DNA of 64,000 bases from Nioella nitratireducens. GTDB taxonomy: Bacteria; Pseudomonadota; Alphaproteobacteria; Rhodobacterales; Rhodobacteraceae. Both the position numbers and the translations under genes were made by a program. The notes beneath the pieces are model-generated. The model was given only the letters and a program-made list of their open reading frames with translations. It was not told the DNA's origin and ran no database searches. Each line of letters opens with the position of its first letter. The first letter of the stretch is position 1. Location of the stretch: NCBI RefSeq assembly GCF_001879715.1, contig NZ_MNBW01000002.1, positions 124,001-188,000 on the forward strand. The letters run 5' to 3'. Below are positions 16,412 to 25,164 of this stretch, one piece after another.

Positions 16412-17950
16412 ATGAACCTGCTTACGCAGCGGGGCGTTGACAATCGGACCGAATTTCTTGAATCGCCTGCAGCCGTCATTGCGACGCTGGCGGTCTCTGC
16501 CGTTGTTTGCGCCAGCCTACTGACACTGACCGTGACCCGGGTTATTCCCGCCATCCGCCTCGCCGGGGTGGACCAGGTGGAACCCGCCCGCGTCGACATT
16601 CCACAAACCAGCCTTGGTGCCCTTCCGATGACGGAAGCCGAGCCCACCGATTTGGCCGCGACCGACCCGGCACCACGGCGCGCTGCGCCGGCAACGCTGC
16701 CGCAGATGCGCCCGGATCGGCAGGTCGCCCTGTCGGACGCCGCCACGCAACCGGCCGCCCCCGCGCCCACCGTGATCGCGGGCCGCCCGCCGGTCGCATC
16801 GACCCCGCGCCCCGATCACATCGTGGCCCTTGCCGCAGCGCGGCAAACCCAACCGGACGTCACCGCCATCGCAACGGCGCGCCCGGCACAGCGCCCGGCG
16901 ACCGCCACCGCGACTGTCGAGGCCCCCACCGAAGCAATCGCAGAGCCGGTGATCGAGGTTGCTGACATCTCGCCGCTCGCCACCGCCGTCAGCCCGCGCC
17001 CCGCCGCGCGCCCGGCCGATCTGGACACCACGCCGTCGGCCAGTTTCGTGACTCGCGCGCCGGACGCCACGGAAAATGTCGTGTTGGCTTCGGCCCCCGC
17101 AGCGGCCCCGGTGGCACAGCCCCAGACAACGTTTGCACCGAACTTCGATCGCAGCGCGAATGCCTGCTCGCGCCGTCTGGCCCGCGAAATCCCGCGCCGT
17201 CCGGGCAATGCGCAGGACGGCTCTGTCTTCGCGGCCTCGCTCCAGAACACCTCGGGCACCACCCGCGACGCTGCGGTCGCGCGAGAGGTGCTTCGCGGCA
17301 ATGTTCCCGACTTCCTGCGGGACCTTGCCCCTGTGACCTTTACCGGCGTTCTGCCCAACGGCCGCAGCGCCCAGATCACCATCTGTGTCACCCCCGACTA
17401 CCTTGCCGTCGGCGATGACCGCGACTTCATGCGCGTGCCGCTTGGGTTGGCCGCCGCCGGTCAGATCGCGGAATCGTTCAACATGATGCTGCCGACAACC
17501 CGCATGGTGGATGCCATCTATGCGCAGGCCGACCTGCGCCTGTCGCCCTCGCCGATGACGCCGGGCGCGCAAATGTCGAGCACGTCCTATTTCATGCAGC
17601 ATAACGCCACGGTCGAGCAGCAACGGCACAATGCCGGGGGCCGTCTGGGGATGCTGGTGTCGGGCCACAAGAAGGATCTTGTCCTGACCAACCGGCTCTC
17701 CTCGCACCCCGGTCGCGTCGCGATTTACGGATGGCACCGCCCCGGCGGCAACCCGATTCAGCCGCTGTCGACCGTGCACGGTGCCGAATACGCCGATTAC
17801 AGCCATGGTATCCGGCTGGTCAGCCGCACGGCCTTTGTCAACGGTCAGGCCGTCGATCTGCGCGACCTGCTGATGGATGGCACCTATGCCAGCCTGCTGA
17901 ACACCGAAGGGCCGATCGGCCGCCCCGCAATCCAGATCGCATCGCGCTGA
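16412..17950 (+). CDS. Membrane-anchored Ala/Pro-rich protein with a conserved but unnamed C-terminal domain
   Basis: 512 residues. One N-terminal transmembrane helix (AAVIATLAVSAVVCASLLTL, about 20-40) is followed by about 200 residues of low-complexity Ala/Pro/Thr sequence that may span the periplasm. The C-terminal 260 residues form a folded domain with conserved-looking segments such as SGHKKDLVLTNRL, VAIYGWHRPGG and YADYSHGIRLVSR. I recall similar unnamed domains in other bacteria but cannot assign a function. The ATG at 16412 has GAGGG 8 bases upstream; ATG 16397 has none. Confidence 0.72.
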   Translation: MNLLTQRGVDNRTEFLESPAAVIATLAVSAVVCASLLTLTVTRVIPAIRLAGVDQVEPARVDIPQTSLGALPMTEAEPTDLAATDPAPRRAAPATLPQMRPDRQVALSDAATQPAAPAPTVIAGRPPVASTPRPDHIVALAAARQTQPDVTAIATARPAQRPATATATVEAPTEAIAEPVIEVADISPLATAVSPRPAARPADLDTTPSASFVTRAPDATENVVLASAPAAAPVAQPQTTFAPNFDRSANACSRRLAREIPRRPGNAQDGSVFAASLQNTSGTTRDAAVAREVLRGNVPDFLRDLAPVTFTGVLPNGRSAQITICVTPDYLAVGDDRDFMRVPLGLAAAGQIAESFNMMLPTTRMVDAIYAQADLRLSPSPMTPGAQMSSTSYFMQHNATVEQQRHNAGGRLGMLVSGHKKDLVLTNRLSSHPGRVAIYGWHRPGGNPIQPLSTVHGAEYADYSHGIRLVSRTAFVNGQAVDLRDLLMDGTYASLLNTEGPIGRPAIQIASR

Positions 17951-17975
17951 TAGGTCACTCACGGATGCAGAAAAC

Positions 17976-18007
17976 GCCCCGCCATCGCGCGGGGCCTTTT
18001 CCTTTTT
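17976..18007 (+). terminator. Rho-independent terminator
   Basis: GCCCCGC (17976-17982) pairs with GCGGGGC (17989-17995) around a six-base loop, followed by CTTTTCCTTTTT. It lies 25 bases after the stop of the Ala/Pro-rich protein gene. Confidence 0.75.
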
Positions 18008-18041
18008 GGCCTGACAGGGTGCCGTGCCCCTGTTTGTTGGT

Positions 18042-19037
18042 TCAGTTCACATCGTGAAAGCAACGGAACCCGAGGTGATAGTTGCGATGGCTCGACGGTG
18101 ACAACACCTGACTGCCATGCCAGAACGGTGCCCGCCACCGGGCCCAATGCTCATGCGCGCGCACCGTGTCCCATATGAACCAACTGCCCTTCATTTCGGT
18201 GACCCCAAGTGTGGTCGAGCCACGGCTGGCCATCTGGTCCTCGCTGAGGGGCAGGTTCATATGCTCGGCGGCGTTGCCGTCGATGTCATAGGCGCCAAGT
18301 GGGCTGTGACATTGCGGAAACGAGCCCGCCGGATAGGTGTTCGACCCGCAGCCGGTGAAGCTGCCGCCATTGCAGCCTGCCGATTTGTGGCTGCCCGTCG
18401 CGCACACGCCCGAGCGCCACTGGCCAATCGAATACAGGTCGCTCTGAAACGCCCAGTGGGCGTTGTGCCACGCCCGCATCGCCTGTTGGCTGCCAAGCTG
18501 GAACTGGTAGTCGGGCGGCAACAGCGCCCCGGCCGCCGCCCCTTCCCATTCATGGGCGTCCCCGATCCGGCCCCCTTCGGCCGCACACAGCGCCGCCGCC
18601 TCCGAGGCGCGCACCCATGTCACGGGGTAGACCATCGGGATGTTGGGATATTCGAACATGTCGATACACACCTCGGCATCCTCGGGGCTTTCGGTCGCCG
18701 GGTCGTAAAGCGGCGCGCGATAGGGGCCGCCGCAAATCCTCTCCCACCGGGAATTGCGATAGCTCTGCTGCACATTGGCCACCGATCCACCGATCCGGGC
18801 CGCCGCCTCTTCGGGCGTCATCGGGTGGCGCGTCACCGCAGGGTTGCCTTGCCCGATATAGGATGACCCGGCAAAGATGTCGCGGATGCGGGCAATCTCG
18901 GCAGCCGAGACCCCGCGCACCTGCTGCATTTGCCGGAACATCTGTTCATTGAGGTCTTGCAGGCTTTGGGCCGCCCCCGCCCCGGCGCTCATGACGCCGA
19001 TCAAAAGGGCCACGCACGCTCGGGTGAGATATCTCAT
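18042..19037 (-). CDS. Secreted SUMF1/formylglycine-generating-enzyme-fold protein
   Basis: 331 residues with a signal peptide (CVALLIGVMSAGAGAAQ). The SUMF1 fold is shown by VCIDMFEYPN, PVTWVRASEAAALCAAEGG, AHEWEGAAAG, GAYDIDGNAAEHMNL and the terminal HRNYHLGFRCF. True formylglycine-generating enzymes use a Cys pair near the end; here only the last Cys is in place, so sulfatase activation is unlikely and a binding or other role is inferred. Many other cysteines suggest disulfides. It starts 21 bases after the 584-residue gene and is probably co-transcribed with it. Confidence 0.75.
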   Translation of the reverse strand: MRYLTRACVALLIGVMSAGAGAAQSLQDLNEQMFRQMQQVRGVSAAEIARIRDIFAGSSYIGQGNPAVTRHPMTPEEAAARIGGSVANVQQSYRNSRWERICGGPYRAPLYDPATESPEDAEVCIDMFEYPNIPMVYPVTWVRASEAAALCAAEGGRIGDAHEWEGAAAGALLPPDYQFQLGSQQAMRAWHNAHWAFQSDLYSIGQWRSGVCATGSHKSAGCNGGSFTGCGSNTYPAGSFPQCHSPLGAYDIDGNAAEHMNLPLSEDQMASRGSTTLGVTEMKGSWFIWDTVRAHEHWARWRAPFWHGSQVLSPSSHRNYHLGFRCFHDVN

Positions 19038-19058
19038 CGGGGGTCTCCTCCGGTTGGG

Positions 19059-20813
19059 TTACTCGCGTCTCAGCAGGTAGAAGAAATCGCGATTGTCGGC
19101 GAACCCCACGAAGCGTGGGATCGTGCCGTTTCGGGTGTCCTGATCGACCGCCGCCATGCCGCGCACCAAGTGCTCGGCCTCGATCCAGTCACTGTCTTCG
19201 TTCTCGGGATAAAGCGCCATGTAGGTGTGTTCCTGGCTGTTCATGTCCATCAGCATCGCATAATCGCATTGATAGGCTTGGAACGTGCGCGCCATGGCCG
19301 AAGGGGTCGCCGTCGAGAAATAAGCATAAAGCAGGAATTGCCGCCCGTTGACTTCCCGCAGGCAAGACCCGGCGCGCAACGTGCGTAGCTGGGCATCCGC
19401 CGACCCCGACCAATTGCCGGCGCCCCATTGGGTCACGCGGTCGCCCGGCACGCCCTCGCCGGTTTCCGGGTCGGGGTTGATCAGCGCCACGCCGTTCTGG
19501 CGGGCAAAGCGCAGATGTGGCAGCAATTCGTCGTTCAGTTCCTGTGTCCACGTGGTCATGCCGAAGGTGCCATCCTCGGTGACGTAGATGGTCGACAGGC
19601 CCGGCCAGAGGCGGCTCAGAACAGTGCCGTTCACCATGAATCCGTAATGGTGGCCGTGATTGAACGTGGCCAGGTCGCCGTAGCGGAATGCGCCGTGGTC
19701 CCGCTTGTAGCCGCCGGTAAAGGTGGCCGCGACCCGATCGGTCAGCGATGGGCTGAGCATTCCGACCATCACCAGCGGATCGGGGCGAGAGAACCCGTCC
19801 GGGCCCGGAATGTTCCAGTTCCGACCGGCGCCATGCGGGCGCGACGACCATTCGAACGAAGGATGATCGGTTCCCACTTCGTAGCCGATCTCGAAATGAC
19901 TCATGTCGAAGGCCACCAGGTAGACATCGGCGCGGCTTTCCACCCCGTCCAGCCAGTTGGTCTCACCGCTGCGGCTGAGGATGTCTTCGCTGATCATCCC
20001 CGGTTGCATGACGCTGGAATAGATGCCGGGCGCATCCTGCACCGCGTACCATGCGCCCGCTTCCATTCCGCCTTCGGCGCCGATCAGGTCAAAGCCGGGC
20101 GAGGCGCGCATCACCGGGAACCGGTCCAGGTCGGCACGGCCGAGCGCTTCGACAACCGCGCCCACATCTTCGGTCTCGACCTCTTCCGAAGTTTCGAGAA
20201 AGGCGTCCTGATAGAAGGTGCCCTTGATCAGGTTGACGATGGAATCGCCGAAAATCACGTTTTCGCGCAGGAACTCTGCAATCGCCTCGCGCGTGGTGTA
20301 AGACCCGGACACGCGGTTGCGCAGATAGAGCGTGTCATCGCAGATGGGCGCAAAGGGCAGCGGTTCGGCGCGCGCCTCGTCCAGCTCGGAATTGCGCCCC
20401 TCCCATGGGGCGCAGCGCACGCGGTCATCCTCGCTTTCGATCACGAGGGTCGGCGCGCCCCGGCGCAGTTCGACAGACAGCTGCCAACGGTCGGGATCGG
20501 TGCTTTCCAGATGATAAAAGGCGGCGCGCCCCTCCTCGGGTTGCACCCGTAATACGAACCACGAATTGATATTGGGGTTCATCGAGGTCAGCGTGACATC
20601 CAGCCCATCGTCGCCGGTCGCCGACATATCGTTGCGAAACGGCTGCAACGCCATGATCGAGCCGGGATTTTCGCTGTTGTAAACGTCCAGCTGCGCCTGG
20701 ATCGTGGCGTCGTCGGCGGGTTCTATGCCGGTCGCAAGGGCCGGGGCGGCAAGCATCATCAGCAACAGGGAAATGCCCCCTGCCCGACGCGCGCAATCCT
20801 GTGAAAAATTCAT
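19059..20813 (-). CDS. Secreted 584-residue protein, possibly phosphodiester-glycosidase-like
   Basis: 584 residues with a signal peptide (ISLLLMMLAAPALA). The N-terminal third is unfamiliar. The C-terminal half has the order NHGHHYGFMVNGTV, TIYVTEDGTFGMTTW, RFARQNGVALINP and YQCDYAMLMDMNS, which resembles the NAGPA/DUF2233 phosphodiester glycosidase fold, but this is a weak pattern match. The ATG at 20813 gives the signal peptide; the open frame upstream to 21128 is not used. It is divergent from the Lrp-type gene and precedes the SUMF1-fold gene. Confidence 0.6.
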   Translation of the reverse strand: MNFSQDCARRAGGISLLLMMLAAPALATGIEPADDATIQAQLDVYNSENPGSIMALQPFRNDMSATGDDGLDVTLTSMNPNINSWFVLRVQPEEGRAAFYHLESTDPDRWQLSVELRRGAPTLVIESEDDRVRCAPWEGRNSELDEARAEPLPFAPICDDTLYLRNRVSGSYTTREAIAEFLRENVIFGDSIVNLIKGTFYQDAFLETSEEVETEDVGAVVEALGRADLDRFPVMRASPGFDLIGAEGGMEAGAWYAVQDAPGIYSSVMQPGMISEDILSRSGETNWLDGVESRADVYLVAFDMSHFEIGYEVGTDHPSFEWSSRPHGAGRNWNIPGPDGFSRPDPLVMVGMLSPSLTDRVAATFTGGYKRDHGAFRYGDLATFNHGHHYGFMVNGTVLSRLWPGLSTIYVTEDGTFGMTTWTQELNDELLPHLRFARQNGVALINPDPETGEGVPGDRVTQWGAGNWSGSADAQLRTLRAGSCLREVNGRQFLLYAYFSTATPSAMARTFQAYQCDYAMLMDMNSQEHTYMALYPENEDSDWIEAEHLVRGMAAVDQDTRNGTIPRFVGFADNRDFFYLLRRE

Positions 20814-21087
20814 ATAGGTCAAAATCAGCTCCAAACCTTTCGGTGCAGGCCGGGTCTGGCCCCTTCCCGACCGCCACCGCCCTGATTTTCCGAGTTTCGA
20901 TGCTGCAACAATTCGGTCAACCGTGCAATGGCAGCATACCTGCCCTCCATATCTCCTTTGCTCACACGTTTGCGTGATCGTCCCACCAGATCGAGGACTA
21001 TCGCTGCGACGGGATCGCTGCCCCACGACCGGCACGGCTTGACAATCCGGCAGCTTCCGGCAGATTTCCGACAAATCAACGGCGAAC

Positions 21088-21594
21088 ATGGCATTTTGTA
21101 TGCGTGACTCTCTCGACAGACGTATCATCCGCGAGCTTCAGAAGAACGCCCGCGCCTCAACCTCGACCATCGCACAATCCATAGGGGTTGCGCGCTCGAC
21201 GGTGCATGAACGCATCGCCCGGATGGAGAAAGACGGCACGATCGCTGGATATTCGGTCGTTCTCAGCCGCAACCCCGGCGAAGAGACCGTTCAGATCCTG
21301 ATGCTGCTGGAGATTCGGCAACAAGACACACGCAAGATCTTGCAGCGTTTGAACGCTTACCCCGAAATACAGGTGTGTTTCTCGATCAATGGCGAGTTCG
21401 ACCTTTTCGTCACCGCCGAGGCACCGCGCATCGAGGATCTCGACGTGCTGGTCGATGAAATCGGCGAAATTCCGGGCATCGTGCGCACCAACACCTTCGT
21501 CGTGTTCGGTCGCAAGATCGACCGCCGATCCGACGAGACCGCAGAACGGATCTTCCGGCAAATGCAGGCCCTGTCGGCAACTGGCGATGCATAA
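21088..21594 (+). CDS. Lrp/AsnC family transcriptional regulator
   Basis: 168 residues. The N-terminal helix-turn-helix (LDRRIIRELQKNARAS, then TIAQSIGVARSTVHERIARME) is followed by an AsnC-type ligand domain (about 65-145). It is probably the local amino-acid-responsive regulator of the lysine-catabolism genes that follow on the same strand. ATG 21088 and ATG 21100 are both possible; neither has a strong ribosome site. Confidence 0.88.
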   Translation: MAFCMRDSLDRRIIRELQKNARASTSTIAQSIGVARSTVHERIARMEKDGTIAGYSVVLSRNPGEETVQILMLLEIRQQDTRKILQRLNAYPEIQVCFSINGEFDLFVTAEAPRIEDLDVLVDEIGEIPGIVRTNTFVVFGRKIDRRSDETAERIFRQMQALSATGDA

Positions 21595-21702
21595 TCCGGC
21601 AAAATGACGGAAATCACCCCGATTGCGAACAATCGGTAAGCGACGGACGAACCGCAGATCGCTCAGGCTTGGCGAAAGAACACCGAGCAGGAGGCATGGG
21701 AA

Positions 21703-22812
21703 ATGCGGAACTGGACTGTATGCATTGTCGGGGCTGGCAAGATCGGCGGCATGATCGCCGAACTGCTCAAACAATCGCCCCACTATTCCGTCACCATCGT
21801 CGACAGCGTTTTCGCCAATCTCGCCCCGTTCCAACAGGCCGGGTTCCGGGTGGCGCAGGCCGACGCAAGCGACCCCAGGGCACTGGCGGAAACGCTCACC
21901 GGTGCCGATGCCGTGATCAGCGCCGCGCCCTATTTCCTGACCCCCACGATCGCCGAGGCCGCCAAGCTGGCCGGCGCGCATTACTTCGACCTGACCGAAG
22001 ACGTCGCCGCGACCGAGGCCGTGCGCAAACTGGCCGAGGGGGCCGGGACCGCCTTCATGCCGCAATGCGGGCTGGCACCGGGCTTCGTCGGTATCTCGGG
22101 CGCGCATTTGGCCAAGCAGTTCGATCAGCTCGACACGCTGTCGCTGCGGGTGGGTGCGCTGCCGCTGTACCCCACCAACGCGCTGAAATATAACCTGACG
22201 TGGTCCACCGACGGGCTGATCAACGAATACTGCAACCCCTGCGACGTGATCGACGGCGGCGAGCGGCTCAAGGCCGCGCCGCTGGAAGCGCTGGAAGAAT
22301 TTGGCCTCGATGGCGTGGAGTATGAGTGCTTCAACACCTCGGGCGGGCTTGGCACGCTGACCGAAACCCTGTCGGGCAAGGCGCGGAAAGTGTCCTATCG
22401 GACGATCCGCTACCCCGGCCACCGCGCCATCGTGAAGATGCTGTTGCAGGATCTGCGGCTGGAGTCCCGCCGCGACCTGATGCGCGAGATTTTCGAGACA
22501 GCCCTGCCCCGCACCGATCAGGACGTGGTGCTGATCTATTCCACCGCGACCGGCTGGATCGACGGCGAATACCGCGAAAAGAGCTTCATCAATAAATCCC
22601 TCGCCGGGCAGGTCAACGGCAGGACATGGGGCGCGATCCAGTTGACGACGGCCTCGGGCGTGACCGGCGTAATGGACCTGATGCGCACAGGCAAGCTGCC
22701 CGCCAAGGGTTTTGTCCGGCAAGAGGACGTGCACCTCGACGATTTCATGACCACCGAGTTTGGCCGATACTTCGGCAAGGGTGCGCTGACCCACCTCGAC
22801 AGCGCCGCCTGA
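21703..22812 (+). CDS. Saccharopine dehydrogenase family protein (probable lysine 6-dehydrogenase)
   Basis: 369 residues. The N-terminal Rossmann motif is [13 protein letters not shown] (7-19), and the C-terminal domain is that of the saccharopine dehydrogenase/lysine 6-dehydrogenase family. The length fits the short family members that oxidise lysine to 2-aminoadipate 6-semialdehyde rather than the longer bifunctional enzymes. The next gene encodes the enzyme for the semialdehyde, which supports lysine degradation. GGAGG precedes the ATG. Confidence 0.8.
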   Translation: MRNWTVCIVGAGKIGGMIAELLKQSPHYSVTIVDSVFANLAPFQQAGFRVAQADASDPRALAETLTGADAVISAAPYFLTPTIAEAAKLAGAHYFDLTEDVAATEAVRKLAEGAGTAFMPQCGLAPGFVGISGAHLAKQFDQLDTLSLRVGALPLYPTNALKYNLTWSTDGLINEYCNPCDVIDGGERLKAAPLEALEEFGLDGVEYECFNTSGGLGTLTETLSGKARKVSYRTIRYPGHRAIVKMLLQDLRLESRRDLMREIFETALPRTDQDVVLIYSTATGWIDGEYREKSFINKSLAGQVNGRTWGAIQLTTASGVTGVMDLMRTGKLPAKGFVRQEDVHLDDFMTTEFGRYFGKGALTHLDSAA

Positions 22813-22838
22813 TCCCCTCCCAGAAAGGACACGAACAC

Positions 22839-24341
22839 ATGACCGCACGCGAAACGCTTTCCGCCCTTGGCCTGTCCGAGGACATGCTGTCCGGCGGCAG
22901 CCTGAAAGTGACCTCGCCCATCGACGGCAGCACGCTCGCTGACCTGACCGAGACCAAGGCTGCCGACATGCCCGCCGTAATCGCCAGGGCCCAGACAGCC
23001 TTCGCCGCATGGCGCACTGTGCCCGCCCCCCGCCGGGGCGAATTGGTGCGCCTGTTGGGCGAAGAACTGCGCGCCGCCAAGGACGATCTGGGCCGCCTTG
23101 TCAGCTACGAAGCCGGCAAGATCACGTCAGAGGGTCTGGGGGAAGTGCAAGAGATGATCGACATCTGCGACTTCGCCGTTGGCCTGTCACGGCAACTCTA
23201 CGGCCTGACCATCGCCTCGGAACGGCCCGGCCACCGGATGATGGAAACATGGCACCCGGTGGGCCCCGTCGGCGTCATTACCGCCTTCAACTTCCCCGTC
23301 GCGGTGTGGTCGTGGAACACGGCCCTTGCGCTGGTCTGCGGCGATCCGGTGATCTGGAAACCGTCGGAAAAATCGCCCCTGACCGCGCTGGCCTGCGCCA
23401 ACATCTTCGCCCGCGCCGTCGCCCGCTTCGGCGAGGACGCGCCCGAGGGCCTGTTGCAGGTCATCATTGGCCGCGCCGATCTGGGCGAGGCTCTGGTCGA
23501 CAGCCCCGACGTGCCGGTCATCTCGGCCACCGGATCGACCCGCATGGGCCGCGCCGTCGGTCCGCGCGTGGCGGCCCGGTTCGGGCGGTCGATCCTTGAG
23601 CTTGGCGGCAACAACGCGATGATCGTCGCCCCCTCGGCCGATCTGGAAATGGCCGTGCGCGCCATCGTCTTTTCCGCCGTCGGCACCGCCGGGCAACGCT
23701 GCACCTCGCTGCGCCGCCTGATCGTGCACCGCTCGATCCGCGACGACTTGGTGGACAGCCTCGCCAAGGCCTATGCCGGCTTGCCGGTGGGTCATCCGTT
23801 GGCGGACGGCACCCTTGTCGGCCCGCTGGTGGACGAGGCCGCAGGCCAAGCCATGGCCGACGCGCTGGACAAGGCACGCGCCGAAGGCGGCACCGTCCAC
23901 GGCGGAGCCCGCGTCACCGAAGGCGTGCCCGATGGCGGCGTCTACATGGCCCCCGCCATCGCCGTGATGCCGGACCAGTCCGAGGTGGTGAAGACCGAAA
24001 CCTTTGCCCCGATCCTCTACGTCATGGCCTATGACGCGCTGGACGAGGCTCTGGATATGCAAAACGCCGTGCCGCAGGGCCTGTCGTCCTGCATCTTCAC
24101 CATGAACATGCGCGAGGCGGAACGCTTCGTGTCTGACGAAGGCTCGGATTGTGGCATCGCCAACGTCAATATCGGCCCCTCTGGCGCCGAAATCGGTGGC
24201 GCGTTCGGCGGGGAAAAGGAAACCGGCGGCGGGCGCGAAAGCGGCTCGGACGCGTGGAAGGCCTACATGCGCCGCCAGACCAACACCATCAACTACTCGG
24301 CCGAGCTGCCGCTGGCGCAAGGCGTGTCCTTCGACATCTGA
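22839..24341 (+). CDS. Aminoadipate-semialdehyde dehydrogenase, ALDH7 (antiquitin) type
   Basis: 500 residues. Aldehyde dehydrogenase catalytic residues are Glu254 (in LELGGNNA) and Cys288 (in GQRCTS). The VQEMIDICDFAVGLSRQL and FNFPVAVWSWN stretches are typical of ALDH7/antiquitin, which oxidises 2-aminoadipate 6-semialdehyde (in equilibrium with piperideine-6-carboxylate) to 2-aminoadipate with NAD. It starts 26 bases after the lysine dehydrogenase gene, with AAAGGA before ATG 22839, and completes the lysine step. Confidence 0.88.
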   Translation: MTARETLSALGLSEDMLSGGSLKVTSPIDGSTLADLTETKAADMPAVIARAQTAFAAWRTVPAPRRGELVRLLGEELRAAKDDLGRLVSYEAGKITSEGLGEVQEMIDICDFAVGLSRQLYGLTIASERPGHRMMETWHPVGPVGVITAFNFPVAVWSWNTALALVCGDPVIWKPSEKSPLTALACANIFARAVARFGEDAPEGLLQVIIGRADLGEALVDSPDVPVISATGSTRMGRAVGPRVAARFGRSILELGGNNAMIVAPSADLEMAVRAIVFSAVGTAGQRCTSLRRLIVHRSIRDDLVDSLAKAYAGLPVGHPLADGTLVGPLVDEAAGQAMADALDKARAEGGTVHGGARVTEGVPDGGVYMAPAIAVMPDQSEVVKTETFAPILYVMAYDALDEALDMQNAVPQGLSSCIFTMNMREAERFVSDEGSDCGIANVNIGPSGAEIGGAFGGEKETGGGRESGSDAWKAYMRRQTNTINYSAELPLAQGVSFDI

Positions 24342-24435
24342 CCAATTGGTCCCGGCCCCGGCTTGATGCAGATCATGCCGCGGGTCGGACCGGTTTGCGA
24401 TGCTTTTCCCATCAAGCCCACGAGGGGAGGAGCTT

Positions 24436-25011
24436 ATGAAACCGGTATCTCTGGCTTTTGCAACGATTGTCAGCCTTGGCGCAAGCAGCGGCTTGGCAGA
24501 CCAGATTGTGACGTTGCCCGACGGTGCACAAGTTATCTTGCGCGATAATCACACCTGGGAGTTTGCGGTCAGAACCCCTCCTCCGAATACCCAAGCCCTG
24601 GAGCAATATTGCTACCGATATGCGGGGCGTGCATCCGAGCAGGCAGAGGTCAATCTGCAAGCCCAGTGCGGCAACGCAGGTGAAGCATGGCATCAGGACT
24701 GGAACGCACATCGGGCCTGGTGCCTGTCCCAGCCGCCTGATCTACCGTCACAAGAGATTTTGACCCGCGAAGCGGCGCTTTTGTCCTGTACGGATCAGCG
24801 CCTCGATTGCAGACGCTACGCGAGCATGGCGCGTGAACATGAGCAGCAGAATCAGATAAATGGATGCGGGTTTGTCGGCGAAGCATGGCATGTTGACCTG
24901 AATGGTCACTATGCTTGGTGTTTGCAGCAGACCGAAACACGCCTTCTGGAAGAAACCGCCGAGCGTGAACGCGCCTTGGCGCGCTGCGTCGCAGACCGCA
25001 CGACACAATAG
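24436..25011 (+). CDS. Secreted Cys-rich protein with a duplicated GEAWHxDxNxHxAWC motif
   Basis: 191 residues. A signal peptide (SLAFATIVSLGASSGLA) is followed by a short VTLPDGAQVILRDNHTWEF segment resembling DUF3157-type periplasmic proteins. The rest carries two copies of a motif, CGNAGEAWHQDWNAHRAWC and CGFVGEAWHVDLNGHYAWC, each with paired Cys, His and Trp. Cys spacing suggests disulfides or metal binding. Function unknown. ATG 24436 has a strong GGGGAGGAG site; the in-frame ATG 24400 is not needed. Confidence 0.72.
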   Translation: MKPVSLAFATIVSLGASSGLADQIVTLPDGAQVILRDNHTWEFAVRTPPPNTQALEQYCYRYAGRASEQAEVNLQAQCGNAGEAWHQDWNAHRAWCLSQPPDLPSQEILTREAALLSCTDQRLDCRRYASMAREHEQQNQINGCGFVGEAWHVDLNGHYAWCLQQTETRLLEETAERERALARCVADRTTQ

Positions 25012-25039
25012 CGTGTCTAAGGGTGTATGAACGGGGAAA

Positions 25040-25116
25040 TGGTACCGCCTCCCCGGCTTGAACGGGGGACCTCTGGATCCACAATCCAGCGCTCTAACCA
25101 ACTGAGCTAAGGCGGC
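25040..25116 (-). tRNA. tRNA-His (GTG anticodon)
   Basis: On the - strand the sequence folds as a 77-base tRNA with CCA encoded. The acceptor stem is GCCGCCT with AGGCGGT, the D arm GCTC/GAGC, the anticodon stem CTGGA/TCCAG with loop TTGTGGA (anticodon GTG, His), and the T arm CCCCG/CGGGG with TTCAAGC. The discriminator is A73 and the first pair is G1:U72, with no encoded G at -1. This is the known alphaproteobacterial form of tRNA-His, which differs from the usual G-1:C73. Confidence 0.95.
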
Positions 25117-25164
25117 ACTGGCGGGGTGGATAGCCCCCCGTGACGGGGAATGCAAGCCTCTCTG

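Noticed and set aside
24342-24352. GACCAATTGGTC palindrome right after the ALDH7 gene as a terminator
   Set aside because: It is short, A/T-centred and not followed by T; no clear role.
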